NCBI GenBank assembly: GCA_902628815.1
Contig: CACOOK010000002.1
Location: forward strand, 59,438-123,437
Source of the DNA: an uncultured Pelagibacteraceae bacterium
Lineage (GTDB): Bacteria > Pseudomonadota > Alphaproteobacteria > Pelagibacterales > Pelagibacteraceae
Direction of reading: 5' to 3'
DNA length: 64,000 nucleotides
In this document: positions 1 to 8,269 of the stretch, piece after piece
How positions within the stretch are numbered: the first letter of the stretch is position 1
Layout: every line of letters starts with the position of its first letter
Translations under genes and position numbers: made by a program
Notes under the pieces: model-generated
Told to the model about the DNA's origin: nothing
What the model saw: the letters and a program-made list of their open reading frames with translations, nothing else
The model's database searches: none

Positions 1-185
1 TACTTATAGGGCTTTGTCTTTATGTAAATCAAGCTAAATTTATTCAAAAACTTTTAGAAAATAATTTGTTGACAGTAAGAGCAGCCGAAAATGTTGTCAG
101 ACTTTTGCCTCCTTTAAATGTAACAAAAAGCGAGATAAACTTAGGTTTAAAAATAATAGAGAAAGTTTGCAAAAAATTTAAATGA
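1..185 (+). CDS. argD: Acetylornithine aminotransferase, C-terminal end (partial)
   Basis: The reading frame starts at base 3 (the gene is cut by the window edge) and runs to a TGA at 183-185. The 60 visible residues contain the stretch LLTVRAAENVVRLLPPLNV, typical of the C-terminus of the PLP-dependent acetylornithine/succinyldiaminopimelate aminotransferases of arginine biosynthesis. The stop overlaps the argF start as ATGA, so the two are almost certainly co-transcribed. ArgD makes acetylornithine, two steps before the ornithine used by the next gene. The PLP-binding lysine lies outside the window. Identity rests on this tail plus the argF neighbour. Confidence 0.85.
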   Translation, partial: LIGLCLYVNQAKFIQKLLENNLLTVRAAENVVRLLPPLNVTKSEINLGLKIIEKVCKKFK

Positions 186-1108
186 AAAACTTTATAAATA
201 TTTCTGACTGTTCTTCAGTAGAGCTTAGAGCAATAATTGAGGAAGCAAAAAAGAGAAAACAAAATAGATCTGGATTAAATAAGTCTGCGCCAGATAAAGA
301 TAAACCTTTTGAAGGCAAGTCAATGGCCATGATTTTTGAGAGACCCTCCACTAGAACAAGAATGTCGTTTGACATTGCTGTAAAGCAATTAGGTGGTTCA
401 TCAATTATTTTAAATCCTGATGGAATACATTACGGGAAGGGAGATGAAACTTTAAAAGATACGGCAAAAGTTTTATCTGAGTATGTAGATATCGTTATGA
501 TGAGAACTTCATCTCATAAAAACTTGGAGGAGTTTGGAGACCATTTAGATATCCCAATTATCAATGGTCTTTCAGATGTTAGTCATCCATGTCAAATTAT
601 GTCTGATATTCTTACTTACGAGGAAAGCAATGGTCCTATCGAAGGTAAAACTATTTCTTGGATAGGAGACGGTAATAATAATATGTCTAATTCTTTAATT
701 GAAGCTGCAGGTAAATTCAATTTTAAACTCAAAATTGGTTGTCCAAAAAAATATTCTCCGAATAAGAGCATATTAAAGCTAGCTAAAAAAGAAAAAGTAA
801 AATTATCAATTACATCTAAACCTTTAGAAGCAGCTACAGGAGCAGATTGCGTAATGACGGATAAATGGGTTTCAATGAATGACAAAGTTAACAAAGCTGC
901 TAAAAAGAAAGCACTAAAACCTTATCAAGTAAATATAAAATTAATGAGAAAAGCAAATTCAGATGCTATTTTTATGCATTGTCTCCCAGTGGGCAGAGGA
1001 GAAGAGGTTACTAATGAAGTAATAGACGGAAAACAATCAGTGGTTTGGAGACAGGCTTTAAATAGAGTCCATGCCCAAAAAAGTATTATAAAATGGTGTA
1101 TCGATTAA
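182..1108 (+). CDS. argF: Ornithine carbamoyltransferase
   Basis: This 308-residue cytosolic enzyme makes citrulline from ornithine and carbamoyl phosphate in arginine synthesis. The carbamoyl-phosphate motif STRTR is at residues 56-60, HPCQ at 135-138 and the ornithine-loop HCLP at 266-269, all in the usual order and spacing. Length is normal for anabolic OTCases. The ATG overlaps the argD stop (ATGA). The gene converges on the cytochrome c gene, and both stop codons are read from one TTAA palindrome at 1105-1108. No oddities are seen in the key residues. Confidence 0.97.
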   Translation: MKNFINISDCSSVELRAIIEEAKKRKQNRSGLNKSAPDKDKPFEGKSMAMIFERPSTRTRMSFDIAVKQLGGSSIILNPDGIHYGKGDETLKDTAKVLSEYVDIVMMRTSSHKNLEEFGDHLDIPIINGLSDVSHPCQIMSDILTYEESNGPIEGKTISWIGDGNNNMSNSLIEAAGKFNFKLKIGCPKKYSPNKSILKLAKKEKVKLSITSKPLEAATGADCVMTDKWVSMNDKVNKAAKKKALKPYQVNIKLMRKANSDAIFMHCLPVGRGEEVTNEVIDGKQSVVWRQALNRVHAQKSIIKWCID

Positions 1109-1650
1109 GGTAAAGGTTTTGGATTATTACCTTTTGAATTCATATATAAAATAACTGAAGCTCTATCTTTTTCTTTTCTTAGTCCAGCAAAAGCCATTTT
1201 GGTTCCTTTAATATAAGCTTGTGGTTTAATTAAATAGCTGTTCATTTCTTCAAATGTCCACTCTTTGCCATAAGCAACCATGGCTTTTGAATACTTATAA
1301 TCATTAACTGATCCCGCAGTTCTACCTATAACGCTCCACAAATTTGGCCCAATCATGTTTTTTCCACCAGCAGCAATCATATGGCAGGCACTACATTTTT
1401 TAAAAACCTTTTCCCCATGAGCCAAGTCTCCCATAGCTAGAAGAGCTTTAATATCAACTACCTCTACAATTTTTTCAGATGTTTCTGATGCAGTTGAGGA
1501 TGTAGCTACTTCTAACCCTTCAACTTTATAAGCTGCTTGTTCAGGTTTTTCTACATGAAATAGAATATCAGTGAATTTTCCAATACCAATAACAATTAAA
1601 GCTGTAAGAAGCACCGCGCCAATTATTTTATTTAATTCAAAACTATCCAT
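1105..1650 (-). CDS. Membrane-anchored class I cytochrome c (CycM/c552-like)
   Basis: This 181-residue protein has an uncleaved N-terminal membrane helix (about residues 10-30), a linker rich in Thr, Ser and Glu, and one class I cytochrome c domain. The haem motif is C86-S-A-C89-H90, and Met152 in GTKMAFAG is the likely sixth ligand. Known alphaproteobacterial relatives (CycM, c552) carry electrons from the bc1 complex to aa3 cytochrome oxidase in the periplasm. The aa3 oxidase genes lie at 34.4-39.9 kb of this window, so that role is plausible here by inference. The order cytochrome c/kdsB/pheA is common in alphaproteobacteria. Confidence 0.9.
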   Translation of the reverse strand: MDSFELNKIIGAVLLTALIVIGIGKFTDILFHVEKPEQAAYKVEGLEVATSSTASETSEKIVEVVDIKALLAMGDLAHGEKVFKKCSACHMIAAGGKNMIGPNLWSVIGRTAGSVNDYKYSKAMVAYGKEWTFEEMNSYLIKPQAYIKGTKMAFAGLRKEKDRASVILYMNSKGNNPKPLP

Positions 1651-1687
1651 TTATTTGGTAAATACTCTAAGACGTATAACACGAGTT

Positions 1688-1737
1688 TTGATTAAAAAAC
1701 TTAAAATTACTTAATTTTTTTTGCGTCTTTGAGACGC
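1688..1737 (+). promoter_or_regulatory. Candidate kdsB promoter and leader hairpin
   Basis: TTGATT (1688-1693), a 17 bp spacer and TTAATT (1711-1716) form a weak sigma-70-like promoter. Transcription would start near 1723. That is the first base of a perfect hairpin, GCGTCT-TTG-AGACGC (1723-1737), ending 6 bases before the kdsB ATG. No Shine-Dalgarno sequence is visible. The 3' arm belongs to AGACGCATAAC, which repeats AGACGTATAAC at 1670-1680 with one mismatch. The hairpin is certain as sequence; a regulatory role is inferred. Confidence 0.35.
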
Positions 1738-1743
1738 ATAACT

Positions 1744-2487
1744 ATGAATAATATTGCTATAATTATACCAACTAGATTAGACGCAAAAAGATTACCTAAT
1801 AAACCTCTTAAAATTATTAAAAATAAAGAGATGATTCTACATGTTTATGAAATGGCTAAAAAATCTAACGTTGGTGAAGTTTATGTCGCTACACCTGATC
1901 AAAAAATTATAGATGTTGTAAAAAGTGCAGGTGGCAATGTCGTAAAAACATCATTATCTCATAAAACCGGGACGGACAGAGTATTTGAAGTTTTTAAAGA
2001 CAAATTGAAATCTAAACCAAATTTTATAATTAATCTTCAAGGCGATATGCCAAATATTGATCCAACAGCGATACAAAGTCTAGCTGCCTACATTCAAGAG
2101 AAAAAATGTGATATAGCAACTTTGGCTAGTGATTTAAAATATGATACTGAGCTTAGGGATGAAAACGTGGTAAAAGTGTCAGTAAAGGAAAAATTGTCTT
2201 TAAATTCATATTGCCAAGCTTTAGATTTTGTGAGAGTAGAGGCTAATTTAGAACATAATTTGTATCATCATGTAGGTATTTATGCCTTTACTAATAAAGC
2301 ATTGTTAAGTTATGTAAGTCTGCAAAGATCAAAACTTGAAATAGAAAGAAAACTAGAACAACTCAGAGCAATTGAAAACAATATGTATATACATGTAGGT
2401 TATATAAAGTCTTCGCCATTGAGTGTAGATACAGAACAAGATTTAATTGAAATAAGAAAAATTATGGAAAAAAATGAAAAAAAATAA
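1744..2487 (+). CDS. kdsB: 3-deoxy-manno-octulosonate cytidylyltransferase (CMP-Kdo synthetase)
   Basis: The protein activates Kdo with CTP for lipopolysaccharide core synthesis. The N-terminal nucleotide-binding motif IPTRLDAKRLPNKPL is the KdsB signature, followed by NLQGDMP around the catalytic Asp. Starting at ATG 1744 gives 247 residues, normal for the family. An in-frame TTG at 1729 is less likely because it lies inside the leader hairpin. The 3' end overlaps pheA by 14 bp. The Kdo transferase waaA is at 26.2-27.5 kb, so the window holds both the activation and transfer steps. Confidence 0.93.
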   Translation: MNNIAIIIPTRLDAKRLPNKPLKIIKNKEMILHVYEMAKKSNVGEVYVATPDQKIIDVVKSAGGNVVKTSLSHKTGTDRVFEVFKDKLKSKPNFIINLQGDMPNIDPTAIQSLAAYIQEKKCDIATLASDLKYDTELRDENVVKVSVKEKLSLNSYCQALDFVRVEANLEHNLYHHVGIYAFTNKALLSYVSLQRSKLEIERKLEQLRAIENNMYIHVGYIKSSPLSVDTEQDLIEIRKIMEKNEKK

Positions 2488-3316
2488 AGTTGCAATACAA
2501 GGAGAACTGGGAGCTTATTCTCATATAGCTGTAAAAAATCTTTACAAGGAAGCAGAGATAAGTACTTGTACAACTTTTGAAGAAGCATTCAAGTTGGCTT
2601 ATAATGATACTTCTATTAAAATAGTGATACCTATTGAAAATTCATTAGCTGGAAGAGTTGCTGACATACATTACTTATTGCCAAAATATAAACTACAAAT
2701 TCATGGGGAGTATTTTCAACCAGTAGAGCACAATTTACTTTGTAAGCCCGATGCTGGTATGCAAGATATAAAGTATGTAAGAAGCCATGCTCAAGCTATT
2801 GGACAATGTCAAAATTTGATTGCTGAAAAAAAATTAAAAATAATCGTATCTGCTGATACTGCTGGGTCAGCTAAGGATTTAGCAGAAGGAAATGATAAGT
2901 CTATTGCAGCGATAGCATCTGAGCTATCAGCAAAAATTTACAACTTAAAAATTTTAAAAAGAAATATAGAGGACGAAAAAGGCAATGTTACAAGATTTTT
3001 AATTATGGGCAAAAATATCGAACAACCTGAATTTACAAAAGATAATCGATTTATAACTAGTTGTATTTTTAGAGTAAAAAGTGAACCGTCAGCTTTATAT
3101 AAATGTCTTGGAGGGTTCGCAACCAATCAAGTCAATTTAACTAAATTAGAAAGTTTTTCAGTCAAAAATACTTTTGAACAAGCAAATTTTTATTTGGATT
3201 TAGAAGGTCATTTAGAGCAACCAGAGGTAAAAAAAGCACTAGAGGAATTGGGTTTCCACACTGAAACTTTAGATATATTGGGAGTTTATCCAGCCTCAAA
3301 ATTTAGGCTAAAATAG
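2474..3316 (+). CDS. pheA: Prephenate dehydratase (monofunctional, ACT-regulated)
   Basis: This 280-residue enzyme converts prephenate to phenylpyruvate in phenylalanine synthesis. The catalytic domain shows GELGAYSH near the N-terminus, the VIPIENSLAGRV segment, and the NVTRFLI stretch carrying the Thr-Arg-Phe motif at about residue 170. A C-terminal ACT domain follows, with the SALYKCLGGFA and NLTKLES segments that bind phenylalanine in relatives, so feedback inhibition is expected. No chorismate mutase domain is fused. The start overlaps kdsB by 14 bp, so translation is probably coupled. Confidence 0.95.
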   Translation: MKKNKVAIQGELGAYSHIAVKNLYKEAEISTCTTFEEAFKLAYNDTSIKIVIPIENSLAGRVADIHYLLPKYKLQIHGEYFQPVEHNLLCKPDAGMQDIKYVRSHAQAIGQCQNLIAEKKLKIIVSADTAGSAKDLAEGNDKSIAAIASELSAKIYNLKILKRNIEDEKGNVTRFLIMGKNIEQPEFTKDNRFITSCIFRVKSEPSALYKCLGGFATNQVNLTKLESFSVKNTFEQANFYLDLEGHLEQPEVKKALEELGFHTETLDILGVYPASKFRLK

Positions 3317-3338
3317 TCCACAAAATTGAATTCTACCC

Positions 3339-3374
3339 TTGTAGTATTTAAATTGATCTTGATATAATCATATT
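3339..3374 (+). promoter_or_regulatory. Promoter of the 4.5S RNA gene
   Basis: A perfect -10 TATAAT lies at 3363-3368. A -35-like TTGTAG is at 3339-3344, with an 18 bp spacer. Transcription would start near 3375, exactly where the closing stem of the SRP RNA begins. The match between predicted start and RNA end makes this one of the better-supported promoters in the window. It probably also drives dnaX. Confidence 0.7.
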
Positions 3375-3464
3375 GAGGTTGGCATCAGGTGGATGTTTCA
3401 TAAACCCGGTCAGGTCTGAAAAGAAGCAGCCGTAGTGAAAATTTTTCAGGTTGTTGCCTGCCTC
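3375..3464 (+). ncRNA. ffs: 4.5S signal recognition particle RNA
   Basis: This small bacterial SRP RNA binds Ffh and directs membrane proteins to FtsY and SecYEG. The conserved apical core is clear: GGTCAGGTCTGAAAAGAAGC followed by AGCCGTAG, close to the universal GGTCAGGtccGGAAgGAAGCAGCC. Here the tetraloop region reads TGAAAAGAAG. The ends GAGGTTGGCA (3375-3384) and TGCCTGCCTC (3455-3464) pair over 10 positions with one U-U mismatch and one G-U pair. The length of about 90 nt is usual. It lies 5 bp upstream of dnaX, a common alphaproteobacterial position. Confidence 0.93.
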
Positions 3465-3469
3465 TTTAA

Positions 3470-5146
3470 ATGAAAAATAAAATTTTAGCATTAAAATATA
3501 GACCACAAAAGTTTGAAGATCTGATCGGTCAAGAAGTTATAACACAAACTATTATTAACGCGATTAAACTTAATAAGACTCCAAACGCCTATCTTTTAAC
3601 GGGTATTAGGGGAGTAGGAAAAACCACGACAGCAAGATTAATTGCTAAGGCTTTGAATTGTGAGAAAAATCAGAACGAGGAAATTAAATGTGATACAGAA
3701 AATTTCTGCCAAACTTGCAAAGAAATTATAAATTCAAATCATATTGATATTCTAGAGATGGATGCTGCATCAAAAACAGGAATAGATGATGTTAGGGAAT
3801 TAATCGAAAATTCAAAATATAGTCCCACAAGTTCTAAATTTAAAATATTTATTATTGATGAAGTTCACATGCTGTCCAAACAAGCTTTTAATGGATTACT
3901 TAAAACTTTAGAAGAGCCACCTCCTAGTTTAAAATTTATACTAGCAACAACGGAGGTTAGAAAGATACCAGTAACAATTTTATCAAGATGTCAAAGATTC
4001 GATTTAAAAAGAGTTGATGTTAAAGAATTAAGCGTGCATCTAAAAAAAATTGCTGAGAAGGAAAACGGCAATATCACAGATAAAGCTATAAGATTAATTG
4101 CAAGAACATCAGAGGGCTCAGTAAGAGATTCAATTTCTTTGCTTGACAGAGCTTTAATAACCCAAACGTTAGATAGCTCAAAAGCTGTTGAAGAGGAAGA
4201 TATTAGAAAAATGATTGGTCTAGCAGACAAAAGTAAAATAATTGAACTACTAAAAGAAGTTTTTCAAGGAGATGAGAGCAATAGCTTGAAAACTTTAAAA
4301 GCTTTGATTACTGAGGGAATAGACGCTAAAAACTTTCTAAACGACATTTTAGAAGTTTTATATCTTTTTAGTAGACAGATAAATTTAGGTTCTATTGAAA
4401 AAGACATGTCTATCTCAGAAACAGAAAACGAAATAATTAGAAAATACTCAAAAGACTTAGACATGCAAGATATAGGACTATTTTGGCAACTAACAATTAA
4501 AACTATTGACGATCTCAGAATTATTGGTAATGAAAATTTAGCTCTCGAAATGTATATTATGCAATTAGTTCATTTAAAAAATATCAATGAAAAAGTAGCC
4601 ATGGGTAGCGAGGAAAGCACCACCGAAAATAATCAAAAAATTTTAAAAGGTGAAAGACTAGTTGATAAAAATTTAGATATAAATTTTAAAAACCAAACTA
4701 AAAATCAACTTAAGAATACAGATCAGATTAAGACAAAACCAATTAGCAATTTAACTGCCAAACACGACAAACCTAAAATTGAAATAAAAAATTTCAATGA
4801 CTTGATCGATCAAGCTAATCGTGAGAAGGAAATAGAGTTAAAATATGACTTAGAAAGAAATGTTAAATTAGTCAGTTTTAACAAAGGTAAAATTAACATA
4901 AGTTTTAATGAAAAATTGAATAAAAATTTTATCAAAAATTTGACTGAAAAATTATTCATGTGGACAAATGAAAGATGGATTATTTCTTTGAGTAAAGACT
5001 TAAGTGCTAAAAGTATATATGAGCAAAATTTAGAAAACAAAAGCAGTTTAATCAACGAGTTTAAAAATAGCAAAATATCAAAAGATATTGAGAAAGCTTT
5101 TCCGGATGCAATATTGGTTGACATATTAGAAAACAAGGACGATTAG
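3470..5146 (+). CDS. dnaX: DNA polymerase III subunit gamma/tau
   Basis: This 558-residue clamp-loader ATPase belongs to the replicative polymerase. It has a Walker A GIRGVGKTT (residues 45-53), a zinc module with C64, C74, C80 and C83, Walker B DEVH at 130-133, and an SRC sensor/arginine-finger segment (SRCQRFDLKR). A Lys/Asn-rich linker after about residue 370 leads to a C-terminal tau-like region. I found no convincing programmed frameshift site at the position used to make gamma in E. coli. The stop abuts the next gene directly, within a dnaX-ybaB-recR operon. Confidence 0.96.
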   Translation: MKNKILALKYRPQKFEDLIGQEVITQTIINAIKLNKTPNAYLLTGIRGVGKTTTARLIAKALNCEKNQNEEIKCDTENFCQTCKEIINSNHIDILEMDAASKTGIDDVRELIENSKYSPTSSKFKIFIIDEVHMLSKQAFNGLLKTLEEPPPSLKFILATTEVRKIPVTILSRCQRFDLKRVDVKELSVHLKKIAEKENGNITDKAIRLIARTSEGSVRDSISLLDRALITQTLDSSKAVEEEDIRKMIGLADKSKIIELLKEVFQGDESNSLKTLKALITEGIDAKNFLNDILEVLYLFSRQINLGSIEKDMSISETENEIIRKYSKDLDMQDIGLFWQLTIKTIDDLRIIGNENLALEMYIMQLVHLKNINEKVAMGSEESTTENNQKILKGERLVDKNLDINFKNQTKNQLKNTDQIKTKPISNLTAKHDKPKIEIKNFNDLIDQANREKEIELKYDLERNVKLVSFNKGKINISFNEKLNKNFIKNLTEKLFMWTNERWIISLSKDLSAKSIYEQNLENKSSLINEFKNSKISKDIEKAFPDAILVDILENKDD

Positions 5147-5467
5147 ATGAATAACTTTTCAGACATGCTTTCAAAAGCAAAAGCGATGCAAGAAAAAATG
5201 AAACAAGCTCAGGATCAAATTAAAAAAATTGAAGTTGTAGGAATGTCAGGGGGTAATTTGGTTAGAGTTGTCCTAACTGGAGATTACGAAATAAAACTAA
5301 TTGAAATTACGGATTCGGCTAAAAAAGAAAGTCAAGAGATCATTAATGATTTAATAATAGCAGCGTATAACAATGCCAAAGAAAACTTAAAAAAGAAATC
5401 TGCAGAAGAACTTTCCAAAGTTACTGGTGGACTAAATCTACCCTTAGATTTTAAATTACCTTTTTAA
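5147..5467 (+). CDS. YbaB/EbfC family nucleoid-associated protein
   Basis: This 106-residue protein has the family features. An N-terminal helix is rich in Met, Lys and Gln (KAKAMQEKMKQAQDQIKKIE), followed by GMSGGNLVRVVLTGDYEIK and a C-terminal GLNLPLDFKLPF tail. Family members are small dimers that bind DNA and are usually encoded between dnaX and recR, as here. The start directly follows the dnaX stop. The stop overlaps the recR start as TAATG. Confidence 0.94.
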   Translation: MNNFSDMLSKAKAMQEKMKQAQDQIKKIEVVGMSGGNLVRVVLTGDYEIKLIEITDSAKKESQEIINDLIIAAYNNAKENLKKKSAEELSKVTGGLNLPLDFKLPF

Positions 5468-6072
5468 TGGATAACGATATTCCAGAAATTAAAGAATTGA
5501 TTTATCAGTTTTCAAAATTACCGGGTTTAGGACCTAAATCTGCAAAAAGAATAATTCTTAAATTAATAAATAATAAAGATAAAATGGTAAAACCGTTGGC
5601 TAAATCATTAGCTCAGGTCTATAAAAAAGTAGTTAGATGTGTTGATTGTGGTAATTTAAAGATTATTGACAAAGTGTGTATTTGTTCCTCTGACAATTCT
5701 TACGATAAAATTTGTGTCGTAGAAAATTTAGCTGATATGTGGGTAATAGACTCTGCTAATATCTATAAAGGTCATTATCATATTTTAGGTGGTACTTTAA
5801 ATTCTAACGAAAATTCTGAGCAAAAAAATTTACTAATAGACTCTTTAATAAAAAGAATTAAGAGAAATAATTTGAAAGAGGTAATTATTGCCACCAGCGC
5901 TACAGTTGAGGGTCAAACGACCGCCCATTACATTGAAGATACAATTAAAAACGGAAAATTAAAAATTACAAAACTTGCTCAAGGACTTCCAGTTGGCGGT
6001 GAAATTGAACAATTGGATGATGGAACCTTACTTTCGGCCTTTAAAAACAGAGTTCCAGTTACTAATAATTAA
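5467..6072 (+). CDS. recR: Recombination mediator protein RecR
   Basis: This 201-residue protein acts with RecF and RecO to load RecA at gaps. Order of domains: helix-hairpin-helix ([13 protein letters not shown]), a zinc finger (C58, C61, C71, C73), a Toprim domain ([12 protein letters not shown], then GHYHILGG), and a C-terminal segment starting [15 protein letters not shown]. The last zinc pair is C-I-C, one residue shorter than the usual C-P-I-C; this is a small oddity. The 3' end overlaps malate synthase by 11 bp on the other strand. Confidence 0.95.
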   Translation: MDNDIPEIKELIYQFSKLPGLGPKSAKRIILKLINNKDKMVKPLAKSLAQVYKKVVRCVDCGNLKIIDKVCICSSDNSYDKICVVENLADMWVIDSANIYKGHYHILGGTLNSNENSEQKNLLIDSLIKRIKRNNLKEVIIATSATVEGQTTAHYIEDTIKNGKLKITKLAQGLPVGGEIEQLDDGTLLSAFKNRVPVTNN

Positions 6073-8221
6073 TTGCCTTTTTTTCTAGTCTTCTTTTATG
6101 CAGAAGTGGTTCAGTATATCCAGAAGGTTGAACTCTTCCCTTAAAAATTAAGTCACAAGCGGTTGAAAAAGCTAACGATTTCTCAAAATTGTCTGACATG
6201 TTTTTGTAATTTGGATCATTTTTATTTTGATTATCAACTATTCTTGCCATTTTTTTCATAATCTCTAAAACTGTTTCTTTTTTACATATTCCGTGATGCA
6301 ACCAGTTTGCAATATGTTGGGAAGATATTCTTAATGTAGCTCTATCTTCCATCAAACCTACGTTATTTACATCCGGGACTTTAGAACAACCTACTCCTTG
6401 ATCGATCCATCTAACAACATAACCTAAAATTCCTTGAGCATTATTTTCTAATTCCTTGGTAATATCCTTAACTGACCAATTTGGCCTGTCAGCTATTGGT
6501 ATCTCTAAAATTTTTTCTACTTTTGCCACATCTCTATTTTTAATTTTGTTTTGCTCATTAAAAACATTTATTTTGTGATAATGAAGACTGTGTAATGTTG
6601 CTGCGGTCGGAGATGGAACCCAAGCACAATTTGCGCCCGATTTTGGATGAGATACTTTTTGCTCCATCATGCTTCCCATTTGGTCTGGCATTGCCCACAT
6701 GCCTTTTCCTATCTGAGCTCTACCAGAAAAACCACATTTTAATCCTATATCTACATTCCAATCCTCATAAGTATTTAACCAAGTTGATTTTTTCATTTCA
6801 CCTTTAAAAATCATTGGTCCCGCCTCAAATGATGTATGCATTTCATCACCAGTTCTGTCTAAGAAACCAGTATTAATAAACACTATTCTATTTTTTACCT
6901 GTCTAATACACTCTTTTAAATTAACAGTGGTCCTTCTCTCTTCATCCATAATTCCTACTTTGATAGAGTATTTATTCAAACCAAACGTCTCTTCAACTTT
7001 ATTGAATAAATTATTTGTAAAAGCCACTTCCTCTGGGCCATGCATTTTAGGTTTGACAATATAAACAGAATTAGTTCTTGAATTAATTTTATTTTTAAAA
7101 TCATGTAGCGCACACATAGTTGATATAAAAGCATCTAAGATCCCCTCAGGAATTTCGGATCCATCTTCTAATATTATAGCAGGGTTAGTCATTAGATGGC
7201 CAACATTTCTATTTAACATCAAAGCTCTTCCGTGAAGTGAAATTTGTTCACCGTCTTTAGATGTATAAAATCTATCCGAATTAAGTTTCCTTAAGAATTT
7301 TTTTCCATTTTTTTCTATTTCAGCAGTAAGGTCGCCCTTCATTAACCCTAACCAATTTCTGTAACACTTTACTTTATCTTCCGCATCTACAGCTGCAACC
7401 GAGTCTTCATTATCTACTATAGTTGAGAGAGCAGACTCAACGATAACATCTGAAATATGGGCTTTATCATTTTTTCCAACAGTGGTTTTAGGGTCAATAA
7501 TAAGATCAACATGCAAGTTGTTATTTTTTATTAAAATTGATCTAGGTTCAATTTTTTCTCCCATAAAACCTATGAATTGGTCTTCATTAATAAGATTATA
7601 TTCATCTTTTCCTTTTAAAAAGATTAATTTCTTTTCTCTCACTTGAATTTTTGTAATGTCATTCCAGCTAACTTTAGTCAGAGGGAAACTTTCATCTAAA
7701 AAATTTCTCACAAAACTTACAACTTTATTTGCTCTTTCTAAGTTATATTCTTTATATTTTTTTCCGGGTATAACGTCCGTTCCATACAGTGAGTCGTATA
7801 AACTACCCCATCTGGCGTTTGCAGCATTCAACGCGTATCTAGCATTATCAACAGGTACTACTAATTGAGGTCCTGCAATGCTTGAAATTTCCTTATCAAT
7901 ATTTTCTGTCTCAATTTTAAAGTCTTCTTTTTCGTCAACTAAATAAGAAATAGATTTTAGAAATTTAAAGTATTCTTTTTTATCAAATTCTTGACCGAAA
8001 TTTTTTTTATGCCAATCATCTAAATCTTTTTGAATCTTGTCCCTTTTTTTTATCAAATCTTGATTGATTGGCGTGAGTTCATGAGCAATTTTTGAAAACT
8101 TAGACCAAAATGAGTCAGAATTTATATTTGTTCCAGGAATAGCTTCATTATTAATGAATTCAAACAAAGTTGAATTAATTTTGAGCTTATTTTTGTTAAT
8201 CATTTTCATTTTGACCGACAT
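6062..8221 (-). CDS. glcB: Malate synthase G
   Basis: The enzyme condenses glyoxylate with acetyl-CoA to malate, the second step of the glyoxylate shunt. The 719-residue length fits the G isoform. Recognisable family segments include [17 protein letters not shown], a [13 protein letters not shown] segment with the glyoxylate-contacting Arg, the metal-site region [19 protein letters not shown], and [14 protein letters not shown] with the catalytic Asp. The N-terminal [21 protein letters not shown] aligns with E. coli GlcB, so the start is reliable. Only 48 bp separates it from divergent accA. That leaves no room for the glycine riboswitch known upstream of glcB in studied SAR11 strains. Confidence 0.96.
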   Translation of the reverse strand: MSVKMKMINKNKLKINSTLFEFINNEAIPGTNINSDSFWSKFSKIAHELTPINQDLIKKRDKIQKDLDDWHKKNFGQEFDKKEYFKFLKSISYLVDEKEDFKIETENIDKEISSIAGPQLVVPVDNARYALNAANARWGSLYDSLYGTDVIPGKKYKEYNLERANKVVSFVRNFLDESFPLTKVSWNDITKIQVREKKLIFLKGKDEYNLINEDQFIGFMGEKIEPRSILIKNNNLHVDLIIDPKTTVGKNDKAHISDVIVESALSTIVDNEDSVAAVDAEDKVKCYRNWLGLMKGDLTAEIEKNGKKFLRKLNSDRFYTSKDGEQISLHGRALMLNRNVGHLMTNPAIILEDGSEIPEGILDAFISTMCALHDFKNKINSRTNSVYIVKPKMHGPEEVAFTNNLFNKVEETFGLNKYSIKVGIMDEERRTTVNLKECIRQVKNRIVFINTGFLDRTGDEMHTSFEAGPMIFKGEMKKSTWLNTYEDWNVDIGLKCGFSGRAQIGKGMWAMPDQMGSMMEQKVSHPKSGANCAWVPSPTAATLHSLHYHKINVFNEQNKIKNRDVAKVEKILEIPIADRPNWSVKDITKELENNAQGILGYVVRWIDQGVGCSKVPDVNNVGLMEDRATLRISSQHIANWLHHGICKKETVLEIMKKMARIVDNQNKNDPNYKNMSDNFEKSLAFSTACDLIFKGRVQPSGYTEPLLHKRRLEKKAINY

Positions 8222-8269
8222 TTACAATATATTATAATATATTGATAGTATCATTTTTGTAACATTTAT

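Noticed and set aside
3990..4700. Programmed frameshift in dnaX to make a short gamma form
   Set aside because: A-runs are common in this genome. I see no slippery site with a following hairpin at the right place between the ATPase and tau regions.
8222..8269. Hidden riboswitch between glcB and accA
   Set aside because: 48 bp of A/T-rich sequence without stems is too short for any known aptamer.
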